Shown: in pieces, positions 33,796-43,929 of the stretch
How the letters are laid out: every line of letters begins with the position of its first letter
Position numbering within the stretch: position 1 is the first letter of the stretch
NCBI RefSeq assembly: GCF_018143015.1
Contig: NC_054755.1
Span: 15,160,778-15,224,777, forward strand
DNA length: 64,000 nucleotides
Direction of reading: 5' to 3'
DNA from: Lytechinus variegatus
Taxonomy: Eukaryota > Echinodermata > Echinoidea > Temnopleuroida > Toxopneustidae
Program-made: the position numbers and the translations under genes
Notes under the pieces: model-generated
What the model saw: only the letters and a program-made list of their open reading frames with translations
Told to the model about the DNA's origin: nothing
Database searches by the model: none

Positions 33796-34429
33796 GTTGC
33801 AGATAGCAATCATGACATGAGGAAATTGGCCCAAAAATAATTTCGATGATGATACTGACGATGGTCATTGCCGAATGCAATTCATTAATGATGGCTTACT
33901 TTGAATGTTTTAAGAATAACATCCTGCATATTTTAAGAAAAACTGCATACTGCAGTGCTCCAGTCACACAAATCAAACCGTATCCAAACCGACCGATAGT
34001 GTGTCATTGGTAATAACGTTATATCTTTGATCGGTCTGGAGTCGGTTTCGTTGGTGTGACTGTAACATAAAGTTGATCTATGTATATGATGGCCTGAAGT
34101 ATTTTGAAATTATTCCCAAAAGGTAACCTTGATATTTTTACGCAATACTGTATACTGTAAATGGAGGGAACATATAATTTTGCCGTTTCAAGCATGATCC
34201 TCGTCACTGCCGGGACACACTCCAAAAATAAAATAGTCAAATTTATTAGGGCTGTAGCCAGCTGGGTGCAGCTGTTATTTTAGTCATATTTCACTGTTTT
34301 TCGGTGATGATGTACTAGAACACAGTAAATTCTCACAAGGAAATATTATTAAATATGTCGGATATTTGTGTTCTAGTAAAAAGTGATTAGAAAACAGTAA
34401 TACATCTCGATAACAGTTGCACCTGGGCC
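33796..34429. other. spacer, nothing recognised
   Basis: Short chance frames only. Confidence 0.4.
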
Positions 34430-36115
34430 ACCCAATTAGTTTCTTGTAACTGATGCGTTTTGAGCTTGGTAATTTTGAAATAAATTTATTCGAAAAAATG
34501 TAGATGATACTTGATTAATACCCATTGTTATAATCATTTTTCATGTCGTGTTTGCAGAAAAAGGAGTAGTCTCACCATCGAAAACAGGTCAATGTCAGCA
34601 TGGTTGTACTGTTAATATAATGATCATGATCTCGACCTCCCATTTTAAGTTTTGTACAAATGCTTTTGGTGACGAATCTGATGTACAAAAAGTGAAAGAA
34701 TATAATACAAACAAAATTTGAGAACGAGTCAGTATTTGCGTTCTGTCATGTTTGAGCTGTTTTTCGAGAAATGATAGTTTTTGAGCAATGATGATTGCGG
34801 TAACTTTGGTGGTGTTATTTCTTTGTTTTAATTATAAATGATGATGAGGAGGAGGAAGAAGAGGAGGGGGTGATGATGATGATGTTGATGAGGATTATGA
34901 GGATAATAATGTAATGATGATGATGATACTGTTGATGATGAAGAAGAAGATGGTGGTAGTGCTTGCCGCATTGATGGTGATGACGGTGACGATGGTGATG
35001 ATGAAGATATTGACGATTCGTTAGAATGTTCCCGAAAGCGAGGGTGACGAAATGTCGGTTTAATGAATTACCACTCATAATGTTTGTGACCATGGTAGCT
35101 ATTACATAATTCAAAGATGCTCTGAATGCAATTGTCCAGTAATATACACCACTATCATTATAGGTCATCTTTATTTAACAATTCCAGATCAAATACCATC
35201 TCACATTAAAGAATTCCCACAAAATTTTCATTGGTGTCGACCTCCATTTCAATAGATTACTTTGAGGTATATCTCCGCAAATATTCATTTCATATATTTT
35301 TTAAACTAATCATTGCAACTGTACACCATAAATGAATCGTTATTCATGGTCGGAATTGTACGTCGAACAATCGAAAAAGGATTGGAGTGAATTTGTGTTG
35401 AAATTTTTTATTGACACGACAACATTGGTATTCCCCGATCATCGAGTATATCTTCAATGCGTGAGCATGATGTCACTGTGAAGTTGATACCAAAGTAAAA
35501 AGGAGTGATACTGGAGTTGCTGAGAGAACAACATCAAGCAAGGTAAAAGGTAAGTGGATTATGTGGAAATTTCGTATAATAACTTTAAATTTGATATGAA
35601 ATACTGGGTGAGAACTTACATCGAGTAACTAGATATCAAACCGATCATTGCCATTGGGAGATTTTAAAAAATGGGGGCTGGGATTATTGCTGCACTCGGC
35701 ATATTTGAAATGTATGTAAGCCACCCGGTTCCATGACATTTGCTCTGGAGACAATTACTCCACTGTAATTTCTACACACTAATGGAATGACCAACTTCAG
35801 CCCTGGATTTAACACTATACCCAATCCTAAACCTAAAATTAAAACCCTTTTGCAACCCTAACCCTATATCGTAGACGAAATAAAGCCCGGAGCGATTGTC
35901 GTCGGAGCAAATGTCGTATCAAGCAATAGTTGCATTATCATCTACATAAAAACAAACTGTCACTTTGAATTATTGGATGGCGAAACCCATAACCATAGCC
36001 ACACAACTGCAAGAATGTCGTCATTTTAGGAAATATTCTTATGTTTCCTTCTCTTTCTCTTTCTCTCTCTCTCTCCTCCTCTGTGTGTGTGGGTGTGTGT
36101 GTGTGTGTGTCTTTA
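34430..36115 (+). repeat. upstream segment of Ubl-2, paralogue of 28575-30775
   Basis: Same order of conserved blocks as upstream of Ubl-1. It includes a GAT tract (34838-34995) and the conserved donor AGGTAAAAGGTAAGTGG, with probable non-coding exon end at 35549. A GT repeat precedes the CTTTAG acceptor at the leader exon. Confidence 0.8.
35428..35549 (+). other. probable 5' non-coding exon of Ubl-2
   Basis: Matches the block at 29695-29821, including GCGTGAGCA, GCTGAGAGAACA and the splice donor. The insert TACCAAAGTAAAAAGGAGTG is not in the Ubl-1 copy. Confidence 0.5.
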
Positions 36116-36116
36116 G

Positions 36117-36863
36117 ATGAATCAACCTCGTCACAACCAGAATGCAATCCCTCCCCCAGGTGGCATTGGAAACGAACCTTCAAGGCATGCTCAAGTACGT
36201 ACATGTAAAAGTTGCTATAATTCATTCCATATTTTGCAAAAATGAATAATCACATACAAAAAAAGATATTTGCACTGTTTGGACTAAGATCAACTGGCAT
36301 TTAGAGGCACTAGCACTTGTTGTCTCTTTATTTCATATGTATGTTCATTACGCCTGTCCGCCGGGAAAGGTTATGTATCATAACAAAATGTATTTTTATA
36401 GAAAATAATTGATATTTTTCATACTGTTAAGCACCAACTTTCACAGTGATTTGTGATATATGGAATCAGGATTTTTTTATTGTTGTTTATGCTGATATGT
36501 AGGGGAATGTACCTTACGTCACTGGGCAGACAAAATTCTTCCCTTTATATCAAAGATTTGTATAATATTTTTAAATTTCATTATTATGTGTCCGATTCTC
36601 CACAGGTTCAAATAATAGTCATAAAGACTGATGGGAATAGTATGACAATGGACGTAGTATTGAATTGGAGTGAAGACCTGTTGGTTGACGAAATTGGTGC
36701 CCGTATCAACATGGCTAGAAGCCAATTTTACGTCACATTCGGCAGCAAGCAGTTGGGCGGTTCTACGCAAATATTCGACACTGGCATAAGGCAAGGAAGC
36801 GAAGTAAGGGTTAATGGCCGACTTCGTGGGGGCGACAAAGCAAAATATTTTCCTTCAATCTAA
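36117..36863 (+). CDS. ubiquitin-like protein Ubl-2 with leader exon, 111 aa
   Basis: The leader exon, 36117-36194, begins with the ATG directly after TGTCTTTAG and encodes 26 residues including PPPGGIGNEPSRHAQ, before GTACGT. The second coding exon, 36606-36863, enters in phase 0 after GATTCTCCACAG. Its first 76 residues align without gaps to the 76 residues of ubiquitin. I count about 20 identities by hand, including Q2, I3, V5, G10, I30, F45, K48-Q49-L50, I61 and R72 to G76. The ubiquitin surface residues L8 and I44 are replaced (T and T), so standard ubiquitin receptors may not bind it. After RLRGG come nine residues, DKAKYFPSI, and a stop, which would need removal before conjugation. AATAAA occurs at 37111. 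Confidence 0.85.
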
Positions 36864-39807
36864 TGAATGTGACCTCCTGCATGTGATTGCTTAGTATATG
36901 TTCCACGCAAAAAGAAACGGTTCGATGTTCGATGTGTATGATGTATTCAATTTCTATATAAAGATCCATACTTTCCTGCTAAAAGTAGAATTTCACACTC
37001 TTAACACACATACAAATATTGTAGCAGTCCATTCATATACTGTATGTTGCCTTTTATCACATTGCAGTAATTGATTTCTTTCAATTCTTGCACGCTGTCA
37101 AAAACTTAATAATAAAAATAAATCCCCGCCAAGTTGAAGCCAGTGTAACAATTTCGAAATTCCTTTTGAAGCACATAGAGATAACTTAATATGCGCCTAA
37201 TGCAGTACAAGTTCTAAAGTACTATCATTTATGTCTTACACATATGTGTCCTAATTTTGTATTGAAATCACTACTCATTTTATTGAATATTTGCATATTA
37301 CATTTTTAACTGAAAATAGTCTATTTAAATGAATTGATGAGTAAATCTATGATTAAGTGAATTGATAAATCGTATTCATAAAAAAGTATCTACCTTATTA
37401 ATACATTGTGGATTAAAATATATTTATACATCGATATACCGAACCTGTATATTTTGTAGACCGGTCATATAATTATATAATATTGACTGGCCTTGAGGGG
37501 AACATCAAATATATTGCCAGCAAAAGAATCATATTGGCCCGAGTCTTTAGACGAGGGCAATATGGGTCTTTTAAGGGCAATATATTTGATGTTCCCCGAA
37601 AGAAGAGCCAGTCAATATTTTTATTATCATCCAAATCAGATATCTAGAGCAAAAATCATGATAATGGTGATATTTCTTTTAAAAATAGAGTTCTATTGTG
37701 TCATGTTAATATCAGGGTCTAGGCTCTGCACTTTACCATTATGACGTACTTGCAAGCGCTCGGATCCAGTGATGTCTTTATTATGACGTATATTGTTGGC
37801 GCGCAGCTCCTTATGAAGCGTATCTCTTTATACGCATCCTCAAATGCCCGGATGTGAGACCAGGGAAAATAAAAAGGTATATTTTGCGTCGTCTCTCTGC
37901 ATGCAAAGTAAATATGCGCATTGAGACCGAGGAAAATACAAATAATATACCTATATCTTCCCGATATTTATGAATCTAGGGCAATACGGTTTTGTTAATG
38001 ACCAGCTCAGATGTCTGATACGGGTGATAATATTTGTTATCTAGCTTGTACATGATTTTTTTTCATTATAATAGAGCAAGTTCATTTGGGTTACATATCT
38101 ATGACTCAATAGCAAGGGAATGTTTCTAAAAAAAATAGTGATACTGTCGACACAGTAATATCGTAATAACTCTTTCAAATTACATTTTCCTGAACTTAAA
38201 AGAATGCCCTGAAAGCTGGAAATCTATCTTAAGATCAATATGGGGTTAATCCTAAAAGAAATTCACTTTATAAACTTATCACTATACAAATTTTGATCTG
38301 TAATATTTATGTTCACCTTTTTTAAATGTATACGCCCATAAGAGGCTATAAAATTAAAAGCATTCAACATAAAAATTGATATAGGAAATCTTCATTTTAA
38401 TATCTTTTTGTGATAGAAGATCAGTGCAAGTTATTCTGACACATCACCTTCTTTATCATAACACATTTTATGTTCTCCTTTTCTCGCTTAAATAACCAGC
38501 ATTACATTGACTATTTTTAATCAGAATTAACATTCTAGTAATAAAATAATTTTTCGATTATGCTCATGACGAAAACAATGTTTCACAAGTAACACTTTAG
38601 TCGTATTCGAAACTATTCTCGTAATAAAAAAGAAGTAATAGTCTAACCCTCATGGAATTGAATGCATTTGAATTAATCTTTATTGATATAATCATATTGC
38701 AATAGACGTTATTTTCTATGTTTTGAAACAATCTTAACTCAAATGATATAAGGTCACACTGCTTTTCTTTTAATCAATTGACTTTGCTTAAATAATTATA
38801 ATCAAATTCACAAAATGATAAAGCTTCGGCTGATATTCTGTCTTTCATTCTTTGATATAAAATTTAGCATTTTTAATTCTATCGTCTTTAATGCCATTGC
38901 TAAAACGAGAAGAGAATATAAGGTGAAAGGGATTCATTGTGTGTGTGTATGTGAGAGAGAGTTATTGGATATGTATGTGAGTGAGTGTTGGTGGGATGTG
39001 TATTTACAGGTAGGTATGTGTGGGTGTGTATGTGCGTGTGTGGACTCGTTAGTGCTTTGTTGCATGTGCTTTATGAAGAATGAATAGGGAAGGGAAAAAG
39101 AGGAAGGACAGGGTGATGGAAAGATGCAAAGGGTTGAAAAGGAGAGGTAATAAGAAGAGAAGAGAAGAGGGAAGAGGATGATAAACTGGATATAGAATAC
39201 TAGAAATAGAAATAAAGAGATAGAGAGAGAGACAGACAGAGGGAGAGACAGACATAGATAGAAAAGAGAAAAAGGGAGATGGAGACAAAGATAGGTGTAA
39301 TGAGAACTTTGTATTAACAGAAGTCGGAAGATTGAAAGGCAGGGGTCTAATCATAACACAACAATTGGACTTGATGTTGACGATGATGAGATCGTAAAAA
39401 CTACGACCACATCACAGATGCCCATGACAACTACGGTGACGATGACGACGATGATGTTGGCGTTGAATTATGAATATTGAATTTGTGATGAAAATGAAGT
39501 TGATTACGGTGGCAATGACGACAAAAAAAGACGGATGATAACGAAGGGGGAAAGGTAAATGAGGCAGAGAAAGTGAAGAAATAAAGGTTGGGACATTTTA
39601 ATGCTAATGAAAGATACAGAGGTAAAATTTCTGCAAAAGAATTATATTGCTGCTGTAAGTTTGGTATAAAGATTTGGGAAATATCAGATAATGCGTTAAA
39701 TCCGGTATTTATTCTAACTGGGAAACAAGTAATCTGATCGCATATGTAACTTCAAAATTTATTGAAGGGATAAAGGGTCATTTTAGAATAGTTTTGAATA
39801 ATATGAA
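36864..39807. other. long intergenic spacer
   Basis: It holds the 3' UTR of Ubl-2 to about 37130, a foldback element (37480-37619), a GT-rich patch (38935-39050), a GA-rich patch (39060-39300) and a short GAT-like patch (39370-39530). No exon resembling the family was found. Confidence 0.45.
37480..37619. mobile_element. foldback/MITE-like hairpin element
   Basis: The left arm starts ATATTGACTGGCC and includes GGGGAACATCAAATATATTG. The right arm is its near-perfect reverse complement, ending GCCAGTCAATAT. An inner second palindrome joins ATATTGGCCCGAGTC and GACGAGGGCAATAT. The 140-bp unit can form one long hairpin. Confidence 0.75.
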
Positions 39808-40950
39808 CAGACATCATCAGAGAAAAATCGCCGAAAATTGAAATTGATAAAATCATCATCAAGGTTTTTCGAGAAGGAAACGTGTCTTTCTCATCAGCGA
39901 TTGGAAAATGATTTGTTGCGATAGGGTGTAAGTGTGTCTGCGTGTATGACTCTGAGGGCTTGTGTGGTGAATTGATCATGTTTTGTTTCTAGAATTCGAG
40001 GAAAGCTATACTGGGTAAAGAAAATGGACAGTGGGAAGCCCCCATTCAAGACTAGTGGTTGAATTTTGCCAAGCATCAGTAATCTAGTACTTAACAGTAC
40101 CTCAGTGAGTTAGTTGTGCACTTCATCCTATATTCTGAAACGCTCCCCGCCCCACCCCTCTCGTGATAAGCAGGAACATACCATGGGAGAGTCGACACCA
40201 ACCCCGGGTCCAAGATACAATGAACCTTTCCGTAAAAGGGTAAGTTTAACCTTAACAATAAAAATGTTTGATTTCATTCTGTTGTGGTCAATCTCAAAAT
40301 TGATTGCAGTGTCGAGAACTGGTTGAAAATATTCAGATTGTTGTCATCAATTCCCCATTTTATCAAATGTTGTTAATATGAAAATTTAACATCCTTCACT
40401 AATGACATGACTAACAAGAATGTGCCAGTTGCAAATAAGAGAACGTATGTCTAAAATAAGATGTGTCGATTTATTTTGCATGTAGATATTTCTCTGATTT
40501 TAAATCCAATTGTACAATATTTTCTTTAACAGATTAAATCATTGCCTGGCTTGTGCGGAATCATCTACTTCTTTATTTTCCTTGCGTTGTTCATCGGTTT
40601 TCTGTACTATACTGGAGTGATATGTTTTTCTTTTTCAAAGACTATGCAAATTTATCAATGCTGAAATGGCATATACGAACACTTTTGATCGAATTAGATT
40701 ACAGGGTAGGTAATATGATGTCTGGTCTGATTTTAACATTATCTAAAATATCCCCTTTCCCTAAAATACCATCCACGACGACAAACATTGGACCCCGTGA
40801 AAACCAACTAGAAAAAATAATAATAAAGAAATTGAAAAATCCATAACAGACATCATCAAAGAAAAATTCCCTAAAAATCTAAATTGATCCAAATTACCAC
40901 CATGGATTGTTCGAGAAGAAAACGTTCCACTGACGTATCTGTCTCATCAG
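39808..40950 (+). repeat. shared upstream block of membrane gene D and Ubl-3
   Basis: ACAGACATCATCA(G/A)AGAAAAAT, then AAATTGA, TTCGAGAAG.AAACGT and TCTCATCAG, occur in the same order at 39808-39905 (upstream of gene D) and 40848-40950 (upstream of Ubl-3). It is an approximately 100-bp element kept upstream of one gene of each class. Confidence 0.7.
40183..40664 (+). CDS. membrane microprotein D, 62 aa
   Basis: Exon 1, 40183-40239, encodes MGESTPTPGPRYNEPFRKR before GTAAGT. Exon 2, 40533-40664, enters in phase 0 after TTTCTTTAACAG. It encodes IKSLPGLCG, a hydrophobic span at about residues 29-51 rich in Phe and Ile, and a tail with SKTMQIYQC. GFLYYTGVI at the end of the span matches ILYLTGNI of A and B, supporting common descent. 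It has one cysteine before the span instead of three, and a longer C-terminus. An in-frame ATG lies upstream at 40114; I prefer 40183 because the leader motif then sits close to the start as in the paralogues. I found no ERSE upstream. AATAAA occurs at 40822. It is 470 bp from the start of Ubl-3. Confidence 0.65.
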
Positions 40951-40991
40951 AGATGGGAATCCCCCGACTAAAAATTATCATCACCACTGCC

Positions 40992-40999
40992 CTATAAAG
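40992..40999 (+). promoter_or_regulatory. TATA box of Ubl-3
   Basis: CTATAAAG, about 140 bp before the Ubl-3 ATG, would place transcription start near 41020 with an approximately 110-bp 5' UTR and no upstream exon. A TGACGTA core lies upstream at about 40933. Confidence 0.5.
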
Positions 41000-41132
41000 G
41001 CTCGACACCGACTACGTCCTCATCAGATTTTCCTTCACACAAGCAAGGAAACTTTTGAATGGTTGAAACCTTCGATATCATCAGGAATCGAGCAGATTTC
41101 ATCGAGCTGAATTCAACAACGTCAAACAAATT

Positions 41133-42146
41133 ATGAGTACATACGGAACCACAGGCAACGAAGGCGGCGAAGGTGATGACGGATACGGTGAAGGGACCTA
41201 CGGCGTTCAAAAAAACGAGCCTCCTGAGCATGGGCCAGGGAACGAAGGCAGCGGAGGTAATGGCGGATATGGAGAAGAGACCCATGGAGTTCAAGGAAAT
41301 GAGCCTTCCAGGCATAGGGTAAGTTCAGATCAACTTATATGTTCTATTTTGAGGGTCAAATTTTATGGAAGGATAACAATACGATAGAATTTATGTATAT
41401 ATGTGGAAAAAAATGTTAAGAATGGAATCAGTACTGGATGATGATCATGTTCATGAATAGAATATCAAAATATAAGAAAAATATGGCAGTATATAAAAAA
41501 AAAGTTTTTCGAAATTACAATTTAGTTTCCCTACTCTTAGATAAAGCTATCCACTTACTGGATCATTACAAAACTTTCTCCGATATTTCCGATATATCTT
41601 ATTTGGTAAAGGCATAGCATATCAAATCCAAATCAATCTGTGAGTAGCATTCATATTCGGGTTTTTTAAAGAATAATTTCACAATACTTTCCTGTAAATG
41701 TGTTTTACAACTTATGATAATCTAGCTTTGACCTTAATTTGAGTATTTAATTTGGGATACAGTTACAAAATATGATTTGATAAGGAGAAATATAACAATG
41801 TCTTACCTTATTTCATGATATTATTCCAAATTTATATCCAAAGATAAAAAAGTTTAAATGCATAGAGAAACGCAACAACTCATAATTTTTCTCCATTTTA
41901 TCACGTTTCCAGGGCGACATCAATTTTTTTGTAAAGACCACTGGAAATTCAATTCGAATGAATGCCAACTCAAACTGGACTCTCAATGAACTACACAGGA
42001 GTGCCGCCTCAACGTGCAGTATGGACCATAGCCAATGCTACTCAACTTGCGTTGGTATAACACTATCTGGATCCCGAAAGATTTTCGAGACAAGTATTCA
42101 GGACGGTTCAACTATCAACGTGAATGCACGTCTACGTGGGGGCTAA
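41133..42146 (+). CDS. ubiquitin-like protein Ubl-3, ends at GG, 139 aa
   Basis: Exon 1, 41133-41318, encodes a 62-residue Gly/Glu-rich leader made of two repeats, each containing GNEG, GYGE, GVQ and NEP: the first ends KNEPPEH, the second GNEPSRHR before GTAAGT. Exon 2, 41913-42146, enters in phase 0 after ATCACGTTTCCAG. It encodes 77 residues: GDINFFVKTTGNSIRM (FVKT as in ubiquitin), the family NW motif, a cysteine-rich middle (four Cys: STCSMD, QCYSTC), SRKIFETSIQDGSTINV, and RLRGG immediately before the stop. It needs no tail processing to expose diglycine. The lysine at the K48 position is lost (GITLSG). Exon structure and phase match Ubl-1 and Ubl-2. Confidence 0.82.
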
Positions 42147-43811
42147 AGATGAGGTGATACATGAAACTGTTTGACGTAACTTCTAAAGATGATATTGACA
42201 GATTAAGATTTGAAAAGGCATATGCCAGAAGACAAGAATTTGAAATGAAGCAATGAGGTTTATACGACTAATGTCTGCACGGGTGCAGGAAGGAATCATC
42301 AGTGAAAATTGTTGAAAATAGTTATAGCATCGGAAATGAATCAGCGAACATAAGAGCTGGATGACATCACAGGGGAGATGACTATATCTAAAACATGTTA
42401 GACTGCAAAGCTGTAAATCTGATTCGAAATTTTAAAAGAAATGCAAGCACGTCCTGCCAAATGATATTGGGTTCAGCGCTGAGTACCACAAGCCCCAAAC
42501 TTTGTGAACGAGCTTAACGTAAAATGCAAATTTGTTTTAAGGCGTAATCACCCAGTCAAATCGTTCTAAATTGATTTCCGTAACAAAGCCACTTTAGAAT
42601 AATTCGCTGTGTAGTTATGTGTTTTTGTTTAACAAGCTATGGATTGGATAATTAATGTATCAACTAAACATATATGTCAAATATTTATTTACAAAATGAA
42701 AATGATTGTTCCATCAGTAATGTGGAAGTAGTAATTATAGCTTTAGAGTTAATTTTTTTCTATTCATATTTTATCACTTTTACAGTTCGAATCTCAACAA
42801 TTTTGCAACATTCACTTTTGTCTGGTTTAATCTAATTAAACTTCATATTATAACAATTGCTGTTTCACTTAAATCATCAATTTCATTATTGTGTACTTGT
42901 AGAATTTAAATTTTGTATTTTCAAGCAAAATTATTGGAAAGAAATGTTTTTTGAATGTTTGTATTCATCTCTGATTGACTAAAAAGTATAACCTTGAAGT
43001 CAGATAGATTAAATGCTAAATTAACAATGATATAAACTATATCCCATTGTTTTTATATTAAAATTGCTTTGAATATGTTGGTCATGCTATGATGATATTA
43101 ATAGAAGAGCGAGGGAGAGAGAGTGTGTGTTTGTGTGAGAGGGTAGTGTGGGTGAGGGTGGGCGTGTGTGTGTGTATGTTTGTATATGTGAAAAAGAGGG
43201 GGAGAGATAAAGAGAGACGGGAGAGAGAAAGAAAGTATATGCAAGTGAGGGGAGAGAGAGAGAGACACTTGGTATTTAGTGTGATGGAGAGTTTGAATAT
43301 AATAGATATCAAATAATGCATCTTAGATGCATACATGTATGAGTTTTGGAAGGGAAGGCGAAGAGAAGTAATTCAAAAGCAGAAGACAAATCAAGATGTT
43401 ATTCTCAAAGAATCGTATTCTAAAAAAATCATGAAATAGTGCGAAAGATAATTTATGTAAGGGTGCAAGAATCTGAGAGAAAGATTGTATATTTGACAAA
43501 AAAATGTACAAAGATATATGAAAATAAATATTGGATGGATAGCATGAAAAAGAATTTTACTGACAAAGATAGAGGAACAGAAAATAAGAAAGCAAAAAGA
43601 GAGAGGGGGGAGAGAGTGTGAGAAAAAGAGAGAGGGGGATTTAACGTTGATGACGAAACTATATAGGGCTATAACACGCTGGAAATTGTAAACACTATTG
43701 ACCCTTGAACCATCGGTATTTGCGGAATAAGACGACAATTCTTATTGGCTGTTATAATATCACATAGCGCCTGATGAAACAAGACATTCGATTGAACTGA
43801 ATGCCCAAATG
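42147..43811. other. spacer with GA/GT-rich patches
   Basis: GA- and GT-rich low-complexity DNA at 43095-43270 and 43570-43640. No gene seen; frames through these patches are low-complexity. Confidence 0.5.
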
Positions 43812-43929
43812 ATTTGCATGATTTTGAAATGCAAATAGCATGCCTCTTGAATATGGGGAGTGGCTAATTTCAATAGGTAATGAATATTCATTATAAAGGG
43901 AGTAGCAACCGTGCTCTACACAAGAGCAC
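43812..43929 (+). promoter_or_regulatory. octamer pair, TATA box and hairpin: possible promoter
   Basis: ATTTGCAT at 43812-43819 and its inverted form ATGCAAAT at 43829-43836 are POU/octamer sites. TATAAAG follows at 43892. A perfect 7-bp hairpin, GTGCTCT-ACACA-AGAGCAC, is at 43911-43929, around the predicted start. No coding exon follows, so an RNA gene or a repeat-borne promoter is possible. Confidence 0.35.

Noticed and set aside
33017-33880. Poly-His, poly-Met and poly-Ile frames up to 287 codons
   Set aside because: They are the six readings of a GAT microsatellite.
39700-41132. ERSE upstream of gene D and Ubl-3
   Set aside because: ATTGG occurs at about 39899 but no CCACG/CGTGG at nine bases' distance. 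Only TGACGTA near 40933 is UPR-like.
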